Notes: generated by a model from the sequence alone, not told the origin. Numbered from the stretch's first letter, positions 18,609 to 27,027 are shown. The stretch: 64,000 nucleotides of DNA from Aquitalea magnusonii (GCF_003202035.1 NZ_QJKC01000008.1:124001-188000), one strand, 5' to 3'. Translations and numbers: made by a program.

Positions 18609-18911
18609 TTACTGGTTCAGCAATTCTTTGGTGGAAGCGATCAGGCTGTCGGCAATCTTGCCCGGATCGACCGAAAAGCTGCCGGATGCAATGGCGCTCT
18701 TGATGGCATCCACTTTGGCGGCATCGAACGACGGCTCGCTATCGCCCGCCTGGCTTGCCAGGGCGCTGATACGGCTGGCCAGCGGATTGATTTCCACACT
18801 ATCGGTCGGGGCCGCGCTGGTCGCAGAGGCTTGCGTGCCGGCATCGCGCTTGGCCAGCTTGCTTTGGCTGGCATAGGCGCCAACCGCACTGCCCGAGTTG
18901 TCGATTTTCAT
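18609..18911 (-). CDS. flgM: Anti-sigma-28 factor FlgM
   Basis: A 100-residue protein with an N-terminal unstructured Ser/Ala-rich half starting MKIDNSG and a C-terminal sigma-28 binding region (VDAIKSAIASGSFSVDPGKIADSLI). FlgM holds FliA inactive until the hook-basal body is finished and FlgM is exported. ATG 18911 is chosen over one five codons earlier because it matches the family start. A sigma-28 promoter lies just upstream, making the gene part of a negative feedback loop. Confidence 0.93.
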   Translation of the reverse strand: MKIDNSGSAVGAYASQSKLAKRDAGTQASATSAAPTDSVEINPLASRISALASQAGDSEPSFDAAKVDAIKSAIASGSFSVDPGKIADSLIASTKELLNQ

Positions 18912-18947
18912 GGTGGGACCTTCCAAACTAACGAGGGGTTTGTTCTA

Positions 18948-18974
18948 TTATCGGCTGAAAAAGCAATCTCTTGA
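18948..18974 (-). promoter_or_regulatory. Sigma-28 (FliA) promoter of flgMN
   Basis: On the minus strand the -35 TCAAGAGA (18967-18974), an 11-base spacer, and a perfect -10 GCCGATAA (18948-18955) match the FliA consensus. The start of transcription would fall about 30 bp before the flgM ATG. Confidence 0.82.
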
Positions 18975-18982
18975 AAATTTAT

Positions 18983-19657
18983 TCAGTACGACAGGCTGAC
19001 GGTGCCATCCGGTTGTACCATTCCGCGCACCACCCTGCCACTACTGAGCCGGACCGACACCGCTTCGCCGACCGCGGCATTGCCATTGGCCGTGCCTTCG
19101 GACAGCACGCTGAAACCGTCGCCCCCGGCCGACACCTTGACCGGTTGTCCGGCGCGCACCGCATAGGGGGCATGCACCATGAAATTGCGCAGCCAGCTGC
19201 CGGCCGGTGCCCCGCTGCGCATGCTCTGGCCCACCGCAAGGTCAACGCTGTTGATGACATTGCGCGCCATCGCCGGATTGGCCATTTCCACCAGCTTCAC
19301 ATCGCCAGCCTGCAGCACCTCGCCAGCCGCCACCGAGCGGGTCAGTACCACGCCCAGCTGCTTTTCACTGACGGTCACCGGCAGGCGGATGCTCCAGCCG
19401 CTATCGGGGCAGACGATCACCAGGCTGGTATTGCCACTGGTCTGAGCCGTATTGGACCAATCCACCTTGGGGCTGCTGCAGGCGGGCAGTACCAGCCGCC
19501 GATCCAGCCGCCCCAGCTTGTAGCTGGCCTGGCGTTGGCTGACCTCCTGCTGCATGAAGCGGTCGGCCAGTTTTTCCAGTGCCGCCATGTCCTGGTTGGC
19601 CGCAGCGCACACCGTGCCGGACAGCAGCATGCTCAGAAACAGATAAGGGAATTTCAT
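18983..19657 (-). CDS. flgA: Flagellar basal body P-ring assembly chaperone FlgA
   Basis: A 224-residue periplasmic protein with a signal peptide (cleavage after about residue 18, AVCAA region as GTVCAA). The conserved SAF domain is visible around VLTRSVAAGEVLQAGDV, and the C-terminal VSAGGDGFSV...GEAVSVR region is typical. FlgA assists assembly of FlgI into the P ring. It lies upstream of flgM and flgN in the same direction and has its own sigma-54-like promoter. Confidence 0.93.
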   Translation of the reverse strand: MKFPYLFLSMLLSGTVCAAANQDMAALEKLADRFMQQEVSQRQASYKLGRLDRRLVLPACSSPKVDWSNTAQTSGNTSLVIVCPDSGWSIRLPVTVSEKQLGVVLTRSVAAGEVLQAGDVKLVEMANPAMARNVINSVDLAVGQSMRSGAPAGSWLRNFMVHAPYAVRAGQPVKVSAGGDGFSVLSEGTANGNAAVGEAVSVRLSSGRVVRGMVQPDGTVSLSY

Positions 19658-19697
19658 CCTGCCATTGTATCCAGTCCGGTTGCCAATGCGTATCGGC

Positions 19698-19712
19698 GCA
19701 AGCCGACTGCCA
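19698..19712 (-). promoter_or_regulatory. Sigma-54 promoter of flgA
   Basis: On the minus strand TGGCA-N6-TTGC matches the -24/-12 consensus with exact GG-N10-GC spacing. Transcription would begin near 19686, about 30 bp before the flgA ATG. In Pseudomonas-type hierarchies early flagellar operons are activated by a FleQ-like protein with sigma-54; that regulator is not in this window. Confidence 0.7.
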
Positions 19713-19750
19713 TCAGAGTGGCAAAGCCGGCAACAGTTGCATGCTGCAAT

Positions 19751-19777
19751 AAAAAACAGGCTCCTGACGGAGCCTGT
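19751..19777 (-). terminator. Terminator of thrC
   Basis: ACAGGCTCC and GGAGCCTGT pair around a 4-base loop with a run of six T on the minus strand, 20 bp after the thrC stop. Confidence 0.9.
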
Positions 19778-19797
19778 CTGACTGACTTGGGCAAATC

Positions 19798-21207
19798 TTA
19801 GCCAGCCAGCGTCTGTTCGACAAAGGCTTTGACCTTGGCGGCATCGGCGTCGAATACCACCACTTTTTGCGGCAGATCTTCCAGGCCGTCGAAACCGGCC
19901 GGACGCGGCGGATCGCGGTCCAGTGCCTCGCGGATGGTATCGGCAAACTTGGCCGGTAGCGCCGTTTCCAGGCAGACCACGGTTTCACCCGGCAGGCGCA
20001 GCTCGCGGGCCACCTTGATACCGTCGGCGGTATGGGTATCCACCACCACGCCATCGCTGGCATCCACGGCACGAATGGTGGCCAGGCGGTCGGCATGGCT
20101 GCTCTTGCCGGAGACAAATCCGAACTTGCCGGCTGCATCGCTCAGTCTGGCGGACAGATCAAAACCCTTGCCGGCATCCACATCGGCCCACAGCGCCTTG
20201 ACCGCAGCACCGTCGCGGCCCAGCAAGTCGAACACAAAGCGCTCGAAATTGGAGGCCTTGGAAATGTCCATGGACGGGCTGGAGGTGACATAGGTATTGG
20301 CCGTGCCGCGCGGACGGTAGACACCGGTACGGAAGAATTCGTCCAGCACGTCGTTTTCGTTGGTGGCGACGATCAGGCGCTGTACCGGCAGGCCCATCTG
20401 GCGCGCGATATGGCCAGCACAGACATTGCCGAAGTTACCGGACGGCACACAGAAGCTGACTTGTTCGTCATTGCTGCTGGTGGCGTTGAAATAGCCCTTG
20501 AAGTAGTACACCACCTGCGCCACCACGCGGGCCCAGTTGATGGAGTTGACGGTGCCGATCTGGTATTTGGCCTTGAAGGCGTGATCGTTCTGCACGGCCT
20601 TCACGATGTCCTGACAGTCGTCGAACATGCCCTTGATGGCGATGTTGTGGATGTTGGCATCCTGCAGGCTGAACATCTGCGCGCGCTGGAAGGCACTCAT
20701 CAGGCCATCCGGACTCAGCATGAAGACATTGATGCCCTTTTTGCCGCGCATGGCGTATTCGGCGGCACTGCCGGTATCGCCGGAGGTGGCACCCAGGATG
20801 TTCAGCGACTGGCCTTTCTTGGCCAGCACATATTCAAACAGATTGCCCAGCAACTGCATGGCCATGTCCTTGAAGGCCAGCGTCGGGCCATTGGACAGCT
20901 CCAGAATCACCAGGCCATCGGACAGGCGCTTGACCGGGGTGATGGCTTCGCTGCCAAACACGGCTGCGGTGTAAGTGCGGCTGACGATGTCCTTGAGATC
21001 GGCCTCGGGAATATCGGTGGCGAACAGGCGGATGATTTCAAATGCCAGTTCGGCATAGGACAGACCACGCCAGGCATCCAGCTGGCTGCGGCTGATCTGC
21101 GGGTAGCTTTCCGGCAGCGCCAGACCACCATCCGGTGCCAGGCCCATGAGCAGGATGTCGCTGAAACTTTGCGGCTGCATGCCGCCACGTGTGCTGAGAT
21201 ACTTCAT
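19798..21207 (-). CDS. thrC: Threonine synthase
   Basis: A PLP enzyme converting O-phospho-L-homoserine to threonine. The 469 residues start MKYLSTRGG, a typical start; the PLP lysine is K113 in LAFKDMAMQ, and the phosphate-binding segment GATSGDTGSAAEYA is intact. It is the last gene of the leftward run alaA-hom-orf-thrC. The terminator downstream isolates it from flgA. Confidence 0.97.
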   Translation of the reverse strand: MKYLSTRGGMQPQSFSDILLMGLAPDGGLALPESYPQISRSQLDAWRGLSYAELAFEIIRLFATDIPEADLKDIVSRTYTAAVFGSEAITPVKRLSDGLVILELSNGPTLAFKDMAMQLLGNLFEYVLAKKGQSLNILGATSGDTGSAAEYAMRGKKGINVFMLSPDGLMSAFQRAQMFSLQDANIHNIAIKGMFDDCQDIVKAVQNDHAFKAKYQIGTVNSINWARVVAQVVYYFKGYFNATSSNDEQVSFCVPSGNFGNVCAGHIARQMGLPVQRLIVATNENDVLDEFFRTGVYRPRGTANTYVTSSPSMDISKASNFERFVFDLLGRDGAAVKALWADVDAGKGFDLSARLSDAAGKFGFVSGKSSHADRLATIRAVDASDGVVVDTHTADGIKVARELRLPGETVVCLETALPAKFADTIREALDRDPPRPAGFDGLEDLPQKVVVFDADAAKVKAFVEQTLAG

Positions 21208-21272
21208 GATCAGTTGGTCAACCTGTACAAATTGGAGGGCTGTTGCGGGCAGGACACGCTGCCCGCAGCCTG

Positions 21273-21620
21273 TTATTCGGCGCCACTGGCATCCAGATGG
21301 TGGCTGCAGGCAGCGGAGGCTTCCGCCAGCCGCTTTTTGCCGCGCGGATCATCCTTGCGGATCTGCCCGGTCAACACCCCCATCACTTCTTCCGAGGTAA
21401 AGGTGTTGGCCAGGTGTTCGCTGGCGCACTGGCAGTATTTCTGGACCTGGGCGTCGGAGTGCTCGGCCACCCCGTCCGATGCCGGGGTGCGCTTGATACA
21501 GCTGCGCATCAGGAAGCCCTGCAGCAGATTATGCTGGCCGGGCGTCAGCGGCGTGGCATACAGCGCCGAAGCAGTCAGGGCGCAGGCCATGCCTACGCCA
21601 TTCATCCAGAGTCTTGCCAT
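21273..21620 (-). CDS. Small exported cysteine-containing protein between hom and thrC
   Basis: About 115 residues. It starts MARLWMNGVGMACALTASALYA, a plausible signal peptide cleaved before TPLTPGQ. The mature part has four Cys (SCIK, YCQC, AACS), enough for two disulfides or a metal site, and resembles small helical periplasmic proteins of unknown function. A start three codons earlier is possible. Its position inside the threonine pathway genes and lack of a clear ribosome-binding site suggest it is carried by the hom-thrC transcript. Function is unknown. Confidence 0.6.
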   Translation of the reverse strand: MARLWMNGVGMACALTASALYATPLTPGQHNLLQGFLMRSCIKRTPASDGVAEHSDAQVQKYCQCASEHLANTFTSEEVMGVLTGQIRKDDPRGKKRLAEASAACSHHLDASGAE

Positions 21621-21667
21621 TGCAACCATCCAGTCGCCGCCCCGCCGGCAATGACGGGGCGAATGCC

Positions 21668-22990
21668 TTAGTCGTTGAGTTCTTCCATGCGCAGGCGCAC
21701 TACCTTGCCGGCCACGCTGTCCAGTGCCTCGATGGCGGCGATGGCGGCGTTGATGGCTCCTTCCTGCACCCGGTGGGTGAGGATGACCACTTCGGCATTG
21801 CCTTCGCTGGCCGAGCCCTTCTGGATCAGCGCTTCGATGGAGATGTCGTTTTCTGCCAGCAGACCGGTGATATTGGCCAGCACACCCGCGCGGTCGGCAG
21901 CGCCGATACGCAGGTAGTAAGAGCTGTATACCTCGTCGATCGGCAGGATGCGCAGGTCTTTCAGCTGATCCGGCTGGAAGGCCAGATGCGGCACGCGGTG
22001 TTCCGGGTCGGCGGTCAGCAGGCGGGTCACGTCGACAATGTCGGCCACCACGGCGGAGGCGGTCGGCAGCGCGCCGGCACCGGCACCGTAGTGCAGGGTC
22101 TGGCCGACGGCATCGCCCTTGGCCAGTACCGCGTTCATCACGCCGTTGACGTTGGCAATCAGCTGGCTTTCCGGAATCAGCGTCGGATGCACGCGCAGTT
22201 CCACGCCGGCATCGGTGCGGCGGGTAAAGCCCAGCAGCTTGACGCGATAGCCCAGTTCTTCAGCGTATTTGATGTCCACGCCGTCCAGCTTGCTGATGCC
22301 TTCCAGATAGCAGCGATCAAACTGCATGGGAATGCCAAAGGCCAGGGCAGCCATGATGGTGAGCTTGTGACCGGCGTCGTGACCTTCGATATCGAAGGTG
22401 GGGTCGGCTTCGGCGTAACCCAGGCGCTGCGCTTCGGCCAGTACGTCGGCAAAGCTGGCACCCTTTTCGCGCATTTCGGTCAGGATGAAGTTGGAGGTGC
22501 CATTGATGATGCCGGCGATCCATTCGATGCGGTTGGCCGACAGGCCCTCACGCAGCGCCTTGATGATGGGGATGCCACCGGCCACGGCCGCCTCGAAGGC
22601 CACCATCACGCCCTGCTCCTGGGCGCGGGCAAAGATTTCATTGCCATGCACTGCCAGCAGCTTCTTGTTGGCGGTCACCACATGCTTGCCATTGGCAATG
22701 GCCTGCAGCACCAGTTCCTTGGCCACGGTGTCGCCACCGATCAGCTCGACCACGATGTCGACTTCCGGATCGTTGACCACGGCAAAGGCATCGGCGACCA
22801 GTTTGACATCGTCGCCCACCAGCTGGCGCGCCAGCTCCAGATTGCGGCGCGAGGCAATGGTCAGGCGGATTTCACGGCCGGCGCGGCGGGCGATTTCCTC
22901 GGCATTGCGCTTGAGTACGGTGGCGACACCGCCACCGACAGTCCCCACGCCCATCAGGCCAATATTGATCGGTTTCATTACCATCTCCAT
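21668..22990 (-). CDS. hom: Homoserine dehydrogenase
   Basis: A 440-residue enzyme reducing aspartate-semialdehyde to homoserine. The NAD(P)-binding start is MKPINIGLMGVGTVGGG, catalytic-domain signatures include GGIPIIKALREGLSANRIEWIAGIINGT, and a C-terminal ACT domain (from about residue 350, YYLRIGAADRAGVLANIT) gives feedback control by threonine. Start 22978 (MKPINIG) is equally possible. It is monofunctional, without an aspartokinase domain. It lies between alaA and thrC on the same strand. Confidence 0.96.
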   Translation of the reverse strand: MEMVMKPINIGLMGVGTVGGGVATVLKRNAEEIARRAGREIRLTIASRRNLELARQLVGDDVKLVADAFAVVNDPEVDIVVELIGGDTVAKELVLQAIANGKHVVTANKKLLAVHGNEIFARAQEQGVMVAFEAAVAGGIPIIKALREGLSANRIEWIAGIINGTSNFILTEMREKGASFADVLAEAQRLGYAEADPTFDIEGHDAGHKLTIMAALAFGIPMQFDRCYLEGISKLDGVDIKYAEELGYRVKLLGFTRRTDAGVELRVHPTLIPESQLIANVNGVMNAVLAKGDAVGQTLHYGAGAGALPTASAVVADIVDVTRLLTADPEHRVPHLAFQPDQLKDLRILPIDEVYSSYYLRIGAADRAGVLANITGLLAENDISIEALIQKGSASEGNAEVVILTHRVQEGAINAAIAAIEALDSVAGKVVRLRMEELND

Positions 22991-23075
22991 GTCTGTCTCT
23001 AGTGTTTTGTCCCGGGCCGACGGCCTCTTGGCAAAACGGCTGTGGCCGGCTTGCCAGGAGGTCTTCAGGCAGATG

Positions 23076-23110
23076 ACGTGGCCGACGAATGTACTCTCCG
23101 TCGGCCACGT
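23076..23110. repeat. Perfect 12-bp inverted repeat between alaA and hom
   Basis: ACGTGGCCGACG and CGTCGGCCACGT enclose an 11-base loop, starting 7 bp after the alaA stop. There is no T-run on either side, so it is not a classic intrinsic terminator. It could stabilise the alaA transcript end or serve as a Rho-related stop. Confidence 0.5.
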
Positions 23111-23116
23111 GATGCA

Positions 23117-24424
23117 TCAGGCGGTGCCGTGACGCTGGCGGTAACGCGCCAGGAAACGGGCAATGCGGCCTATTGCTTCGATCAGGTCATCCGAGTTAGG
23201 AAGGAATACCACGCGGAAGTGATCCGGCGCAATCCAGTTAAACCCGCTGCCCTGCACCAGCAACACTTTTTCTTCCTGCAGCAGTTCAAGGATGAACTGC
23301 TGGTCGTCACTGATGGGGTAGATTTTCGGATCAAGTCGGGGGAACAGGTACAAGGCGCCTTGCGGCTTGACGCAAGTCACCCCCGGAATGTCGGTGAGCA
23401 GCTTGTGCGCCAGATCGCGCTGGCGGGCCAGCCGGCCGCTGGGTGCCACCAGGTCGTCGATGCTCTGGTAGCCGCCCAAGGCGGTCTGGATGGCAAACTG
23501 CGCCGGCACATTGGCACACAGCCGCATCGAGGCCAGCATGTTGAGCCCCTCGATATAGTCGCGCGCGTGTTTTTTCTCGCCACACAGAATCATCCAGCCG
23601 GCGCGATAGCCACAGGCGCGGTAGTTCTTGGACAGGCCGTTGAAGGTGACCACCAGCAGGTCCGGCGCCAGCGCGGCGATGGAGGTGTGCCTGACTTCGT
23701 CGTACAGCACCTTGTCGTAGATTTCGTCGGCGTAGATGATCAGCTGGTGCTGGCGCGCCAGCTCGACAATCTGCTGCAACAGCGCCGGCGGATACACGGC
23801 ACCGGTGGGATTGTTGGGGTTGATCACCACGATGGCGCGGGTATTGGGAGTGATCTTGGCACGGATGTCGTCGATATCGGGGAACCAGCCCTGCTCTTCG
23901 TCGCAGACATAATGCAGCGCCTTGCCACCGGCCAGGCTGACGGCGGCCGTCCACAGCGGATAGTCCGGTGCCGGCACCAGCACTTCGTCGCCATTGTCCA
24001 GCAGTGCCTGCATGGCCATCACGATCAGCTCGGACACGCCGTTGCCGATGATGATGTCGTCCATGCTGACATTGGGCAGGTGCTTTTCCTGGGCGTAATG
24101 CATGATGGATTTGCGCGCGGCAAACAGGCCCTTGGAATCGGAATAGCCAGAAGCGGACGGCAGGTTGACGATGACGTCTTCGATGATTTCATCCGGGGCA
24201 AAAAAACCGAATGGCGCAGGATTGCCGATATTCAGCTTGATGATGCGATGGCCTTCGTCTTCCATCTTCTTGGCATGCTCAAGCACCGGGCCACGGATGT
24301 CGTAGCAAACATTGGCGAGCTTCTGCGATTTGTGTACTGGCTGCATGGTGGCCTGTTTTTCCGTCACGGGCCGCGCCCCGGACCCTGCGGCGGTCTTGCG
24401 GCGGCGCGGTTTGTTGTCTTTCAT
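23117..24424 (-). CDS. alaA: Glutamate-pyruvate aminotransferase AlaA
   Basis: A class I PLP aminotransferase making alanine from pyruvate and glutamate. Strong E. coli AlaA (YfbQ) signatures are visible: NVCYDIRGPVLEHAKK, KLNIGNPAPFGF, IGNGVSELIVMAMQALL, VPAPDYPLWTAAVSLAGGK, NPNNPTGAVY, YADEIYDK and FNGLSKNYR with the PLP lysine. The start at 24424 has an AAGGGA Shine-Dalgarno and gives a basic extension of about 26 residues before the family start MQPVHKSQKL (24346), which lacks a clear ribosome site. Either start could be used. Confidence 0.93.
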   Translation of the reverse strand: MKDNKPRRRKTAAGSGARPVTEKQATMQPVHKSQKLANVCYDIRGPVLEHAKKMEDEGHRIIKLNIGNPAPFGFFAPDEIIEDVIVNLPSASGYSDSKGLFAARKSIMHYAQEKHLPNVSMDDIIIGNGVSELIVMAMQALLDNGDEVLVPAPDYPLWTAAVSLAGGKALHYVCDEEQGWFPDIDDIRAKITPNTRAIVVINPNNPTGAVYPPALLQQIVELARQHQLIIYADEIYDKVLYDEVRHTSIAALAPDLLVVTFNGLSKNYRACGYRAGWMILCGEKKHARDYIEGLNMLASMRLCANVPAQFAIQTALGGYQSIDDLVAPSGRLARQRDLAHKLLTDIPGVTCVKPQGALYLFPRLDPKIYPISDDQQFILELLQEEKVLLVQGSGFNWIAPDHFRVVFLPNSDDLIEAIGRIARFLARYRQRHGTA

Positions 24425-24593
24425 TGGAGTCCCTTGTCTGTCCCGGCCATTGGCGACACCGTCCGGCAACGGCAGGTCAGGGTATAATCCTATCCCAAAC
24501 CGTGCTGCACTGCATTACGGAGTGCGCGCATGCGCCAGCGCGCCACCAGCGCCGGCGTCAGCACCATCAATACCCTTGCAGGAAAGCGAGCCC

Positions 24594-24962
24594 ATGAAAA
24601 TGCATCAGGCCCTGGGACAGGGCAAAAACCTGTTTACCGGTTATGGCGAAGGCCATGTGCTGATCAATGCCGAACGTCACGAGGGGAATCTGATCGTGAC
24701 GCCGGACAGCGTACAGCCCTGGGGTGTGGATGACTTCTCCAGCCTGGCAGAGTCACATTTCAACATGCTGCTGGATTTGCAGCCCGAGGTGGTGCTGTTC
24801 GGCTCCGGCGCCAGCCTGCGCTTTTTCCATCCGCGCCTGATGGCCGCACTGGTCAATGCCGGCATCGGCGTGGATGTGATGGATACCCAGGCCGCCTGCC
24901 GCACCTTCAATATCCTGATGGCAGAAGACCGACGCGTGGTGGCCGCCATTCTGGCGATCTGA
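24594..24962 (+). CDS. Mth938-like domain protein (DUF498)
   Basis: A 122-residue single-domain protein of the Mth938/NDUFAF3 fold: a central YGEGHVLINAERHEGNLIV, then QPEVVLFGSGASLRFFHP and GIGVDVMDTQAACRTFNILMAEDRRVVAAIL. The human relative NDUFAF3 assists respiratory complex I assembly; the bacterial role is not settled. It is divergent from alaA and convergent with the NDH-2 gene. An AGGAAAG Shine-Dalgarno precedes the ATG. Confidence 0.88.
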   Translation: MKMHQALGQGKNLFTGYGEGHVLINAERHEGNLIVTPDSVQPWGVDDFSSLAESHFNMLLDLQPEVVLFGSGASLRFFHPRLMAALVNAGIGVDVMDTQAACRTFNILMAEDRRVVAAILAI

Positions 24963-24994
24963 ACCGGCACGGGCAGCACGGCCGCGAGGCGGAT

Positions 24995-26305
24995 TTAATG
25001 CAGCTTGAGCGCTGGCTGCGCGCTTTGCCGCAGCTTGTCACCCAGATACAGCAAACCGGCCAGACGCCAGCCATACAGCACCGCCTGATGCTGACGGTAC
25101 AGACCGTTGTAGATCAGCCTGGCACCACGCCCTTCGACAAGATATTGGCGCTTGGACCCGGCCAGCAGATTACCCACCGCACCCTGCTGGCCCAGCGACA
25201 CCAGCATTCCCTTGGGATGGAAAACAAAGGCCGGTCCCTGGCCGCCTTGCAGTTGCAATTGCAGGGTTTGCGCCAGCCAGCGCGCTTGCTGATGCGCCAC
25301 CTGGGCAGTGGCGGGCAAGGGATGGCTGCCATGGCTGTCTGGTGCGGCAGCACAATCTCCGATGGCGTAAATATGCTGACTACCCTGGCAGCGCAAATAC
25401 TCATCCACCATCAGTTGCTTGCTGCGTGTGGTGCGCAAGCCATCCAGCCCGGCCAGCCAGTCTGGCGCCTTGACCCCGGCGGCCCAGACGATGAGGTCGG
25501 CGGCGATTTCCTTGCCACCTTGCAGCACCACCCTGTCTGACTGCACTTGGGCCACGCGGCTGCTGGTCATCACCGTGATATGGCTGGCGCTCAGTTGCTG
25601 CTCGGCATAGGCCGACAATGCCGGTGTGCCGGCTTGCAACAAACGCTCGGCACCCTCGATGACATAGATTTTCACCCGCTCCGGCTGCAGATTGGCGCCA
25701 TACAAATGCAGCTCGAACAGGGCGCGATGCAGCTCTGCCGCCAGCTCAACCCCCGTGGCGCCACCGCCAATAATGGCAATCTGCAGTGTGCTGTCAGCGT
25801 CAGCGGCATTGGCACAGCGGAATGCCAGCTCCAGCACGCGCTGGCGCAGCTGCTTGGCATCGGCTGCGTTATTCAGCTGCATGGCGTATTGCGCGACCCC
25901 TGGAGTGCCAAAATCATTGGTTTCGGCGCCCACAGCCAATACCAGATAGTCGTAGTGGACTTCGCGCTCAGCGCTGAGCAGCTTGCCCGCTTCGTCCAGC
26001 ACGGCGGCCAGCTGCACGCAGCGCCGCTGCTGATCCAGTGCCTGCATGCGGCCATATTCAAAGACATAGCCATTGCGGTAGCCATGCGCAAAATAATTGA
26101 CCTCGTCCATGCCGGTATTGAGTGCGCCACTGACCACTTCGTGCAGCAGGGGTTTCCAGATATGCGCTGGCGCGCTGTCGATCAGCATGATGCGTGCTGC
26201 CTGCCGTTTTCCCAGGGTGCGCCCCAGACGGGTGGCAAGCTCCAGGCCGCCGGCACCGCCGCCAACGATGACAATGGTGGGTAAAGCAGAGTGTTGGCTC
26301 GTCAT
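24995..26305 (-). CDS. ndh: Type II NADH:quinone oxidoreductase
   Basis: A 436-residue FAD enzyme oxidising NADH and reducing ubiquinone without proton pumping. Two dinucleotide folds are visible: IVIVGGGAGGLELATRLG at the N terminus for FAD and IAIIGGGATGVELAAEL for NADH. IYAIGDCAA marks the FAD-binding C motif, and AQVAHQQA is typical of NDH-2. The C-terminal region (YNGLYRQHQAVLYGWRLAGLLYLGDKL) is amphipathic and likely anchors it to the membrane. A 9-bp perfect inverted repeat lies just upstream. Confidence 0.93.
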   Translation of the reverse strand: MTSQHSALPTIVIVGGGAGGLELATRLGRTLGKRQAARIMLIDSAPAHIWKPLLHEVVSGALNTGMDEVNYFAHGYRNGYVFEYGRMQALDQQRRCVQLAAVLDEAGKLLSAEREVHYDYLVLAVGAETNDFGTPGVAQYAMQLNNAADAKQLRQRVLELAFRCANAADADSTLQIAIIGGGATGVELAAELHRALFELHLYGANLQPERVKIYVIEGAERLLQAGTPALSAYAEQQLSASHITVMTSSRVAQVQSDRVVLQGGKEIAADLIVWAAGVKAPDWLAGLDGLRTTRSKQLMVDEYLRCQGSQHIYAIGDCAAAPDSHGSHPLPATAQVAHQQARWLAQTLQLQLQGGQGPAFVFHPKGMLVSLGQQGAVGNLLAGSKRQYLVEGRGARLIYNGLYRQHQAVLYGWRLAGLLYLGDKLRQSAQPALKLH

Positions 26306-26357
26306 GTATTTTCCTGCGGTAGAAATTGAAAGCCATGCGCGATGTCATGGGCAAGAT

Positions 26358-26382
26358 GCGATCTGCCATCCATGCAGATCGC
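26358..26382. promoter_or_regulatory. Perfect 9-bp inverted repeat upstream of ndh
   Basis: GCGATCTGC and GCAGATCGC flank a 7-base spacer, 53-77 bp before the ndh start. The position suits an operator; the regulator is unknown. Confidence 0.4.
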
Positions 26383-26466
26383 GCTGTAGCATATTTGCCA
26401 TGACTGCGGGCACCTACCGGCCATCTGGCCGGGCACTACCGGCTGGCTTATTCAGCAGAACACATG

Positions 26467-26488
26467 AAAAGGCCCCGCAAGCGGGGCC
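26467..26488 (-). terminator. Terminator of the AhpD-like gene
   Basis: GGCCCCGC and GCGGGGCC pair around a 2-base gap (in practice a 4-base loop) with four T following on the minus strand. Confidence 0.75.
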
Positions 26489-26534
26489 AGTTCCAGACGA
26501 CAACACCCTTGGCATGCCGCACACCAGTCAGCCA

Positions 26535-26894
26535 TCAGGCATGAGCGGCCGCTTCGCCACCAAACTCTTCAAAAGCCTGCAGCGCCTCTGCCGCCGTCAT
26601 CAGCGACGGTCCGCCGCCCATGTACACCGCCACTTGCAGCATTTCCATGAACTCGGCGCGGCTGCAACCCAGCTCCACCAGCGCCTTGCTATGGAAGGCC
26701 AGACAGCCCTGGCAACGGCTGGCGATGCCGATGGCCAGCGCGATCAGCTCCTTGGTCTTGTTGGACAGCGCGCCATCGGCATGGGCGGCGCGGCTCATCT
26801 GGCCGAAGCCCTTCATGGTTTCAGGTATTTCGCGGCGGAAGTCGGCCAGCTTGCTGCCCAGATCGCGGGCCAGTGCGGTGTAATCATGACTCAT
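26535..26894 (-). CDS. Carboxymuconolactone decarboxylase/AhpD-like protein
   Basis: A 119-residue all-helical protein of the AhpD superfamily with the redox motif C-QG-C-LAF-H (CxxC followed by His), typical of alkylhydroperoxidase-like members rather than the decarboxylase proper. It probably acts in peroxide or thiol redox chemistry. A GAGGAG Shine-Dalgarno precedes the ATG. It is divergent from the sigma-54 activator gene, with a long A+T-rich palindrome between them. Confidence 0.88.
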   Translation of the reverse strand: MSHDYTALARDLGSKLADFRREIPETMKGFGQMSRAAHADGALSNKTKELIALAIGIASRCQGCLAFHSKALVELGCSRAEFMEMLQVAVYMGGGPSLMTAAEALQAFEEFGGEAAAHA

Positions 26895-26924
26895 GGAAAG
26901 CTCCTCAGCTGTTTTGCATGATTT

Positions 26925-26948
26925 ATATTATATATTTTTATATAATAT
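26925..26948. promoter_or_regulatory. 24-bp perfect A/T palindrome between divergent genes
   Basis: ATATTATATA-TTTT-TATATAATAT is a perfect 10-bp inverted repeat made only of A and T. It lies 31 bp before the AhpD-like start and contains a TATAAT on the plus strand, so it can overlap promoters. It is strikingly A/T-pure for this GC-rich region and is most likely an operator. Confidence 0.6.
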
Positions 26949-27027
26949 TGCAAGCCGACCAAGCAGCTTGGCGATGCGCCCGGCCTGCGTGGTAATCTGC
27001 CGCATCCACCTTGGCCAAGGACAGACC

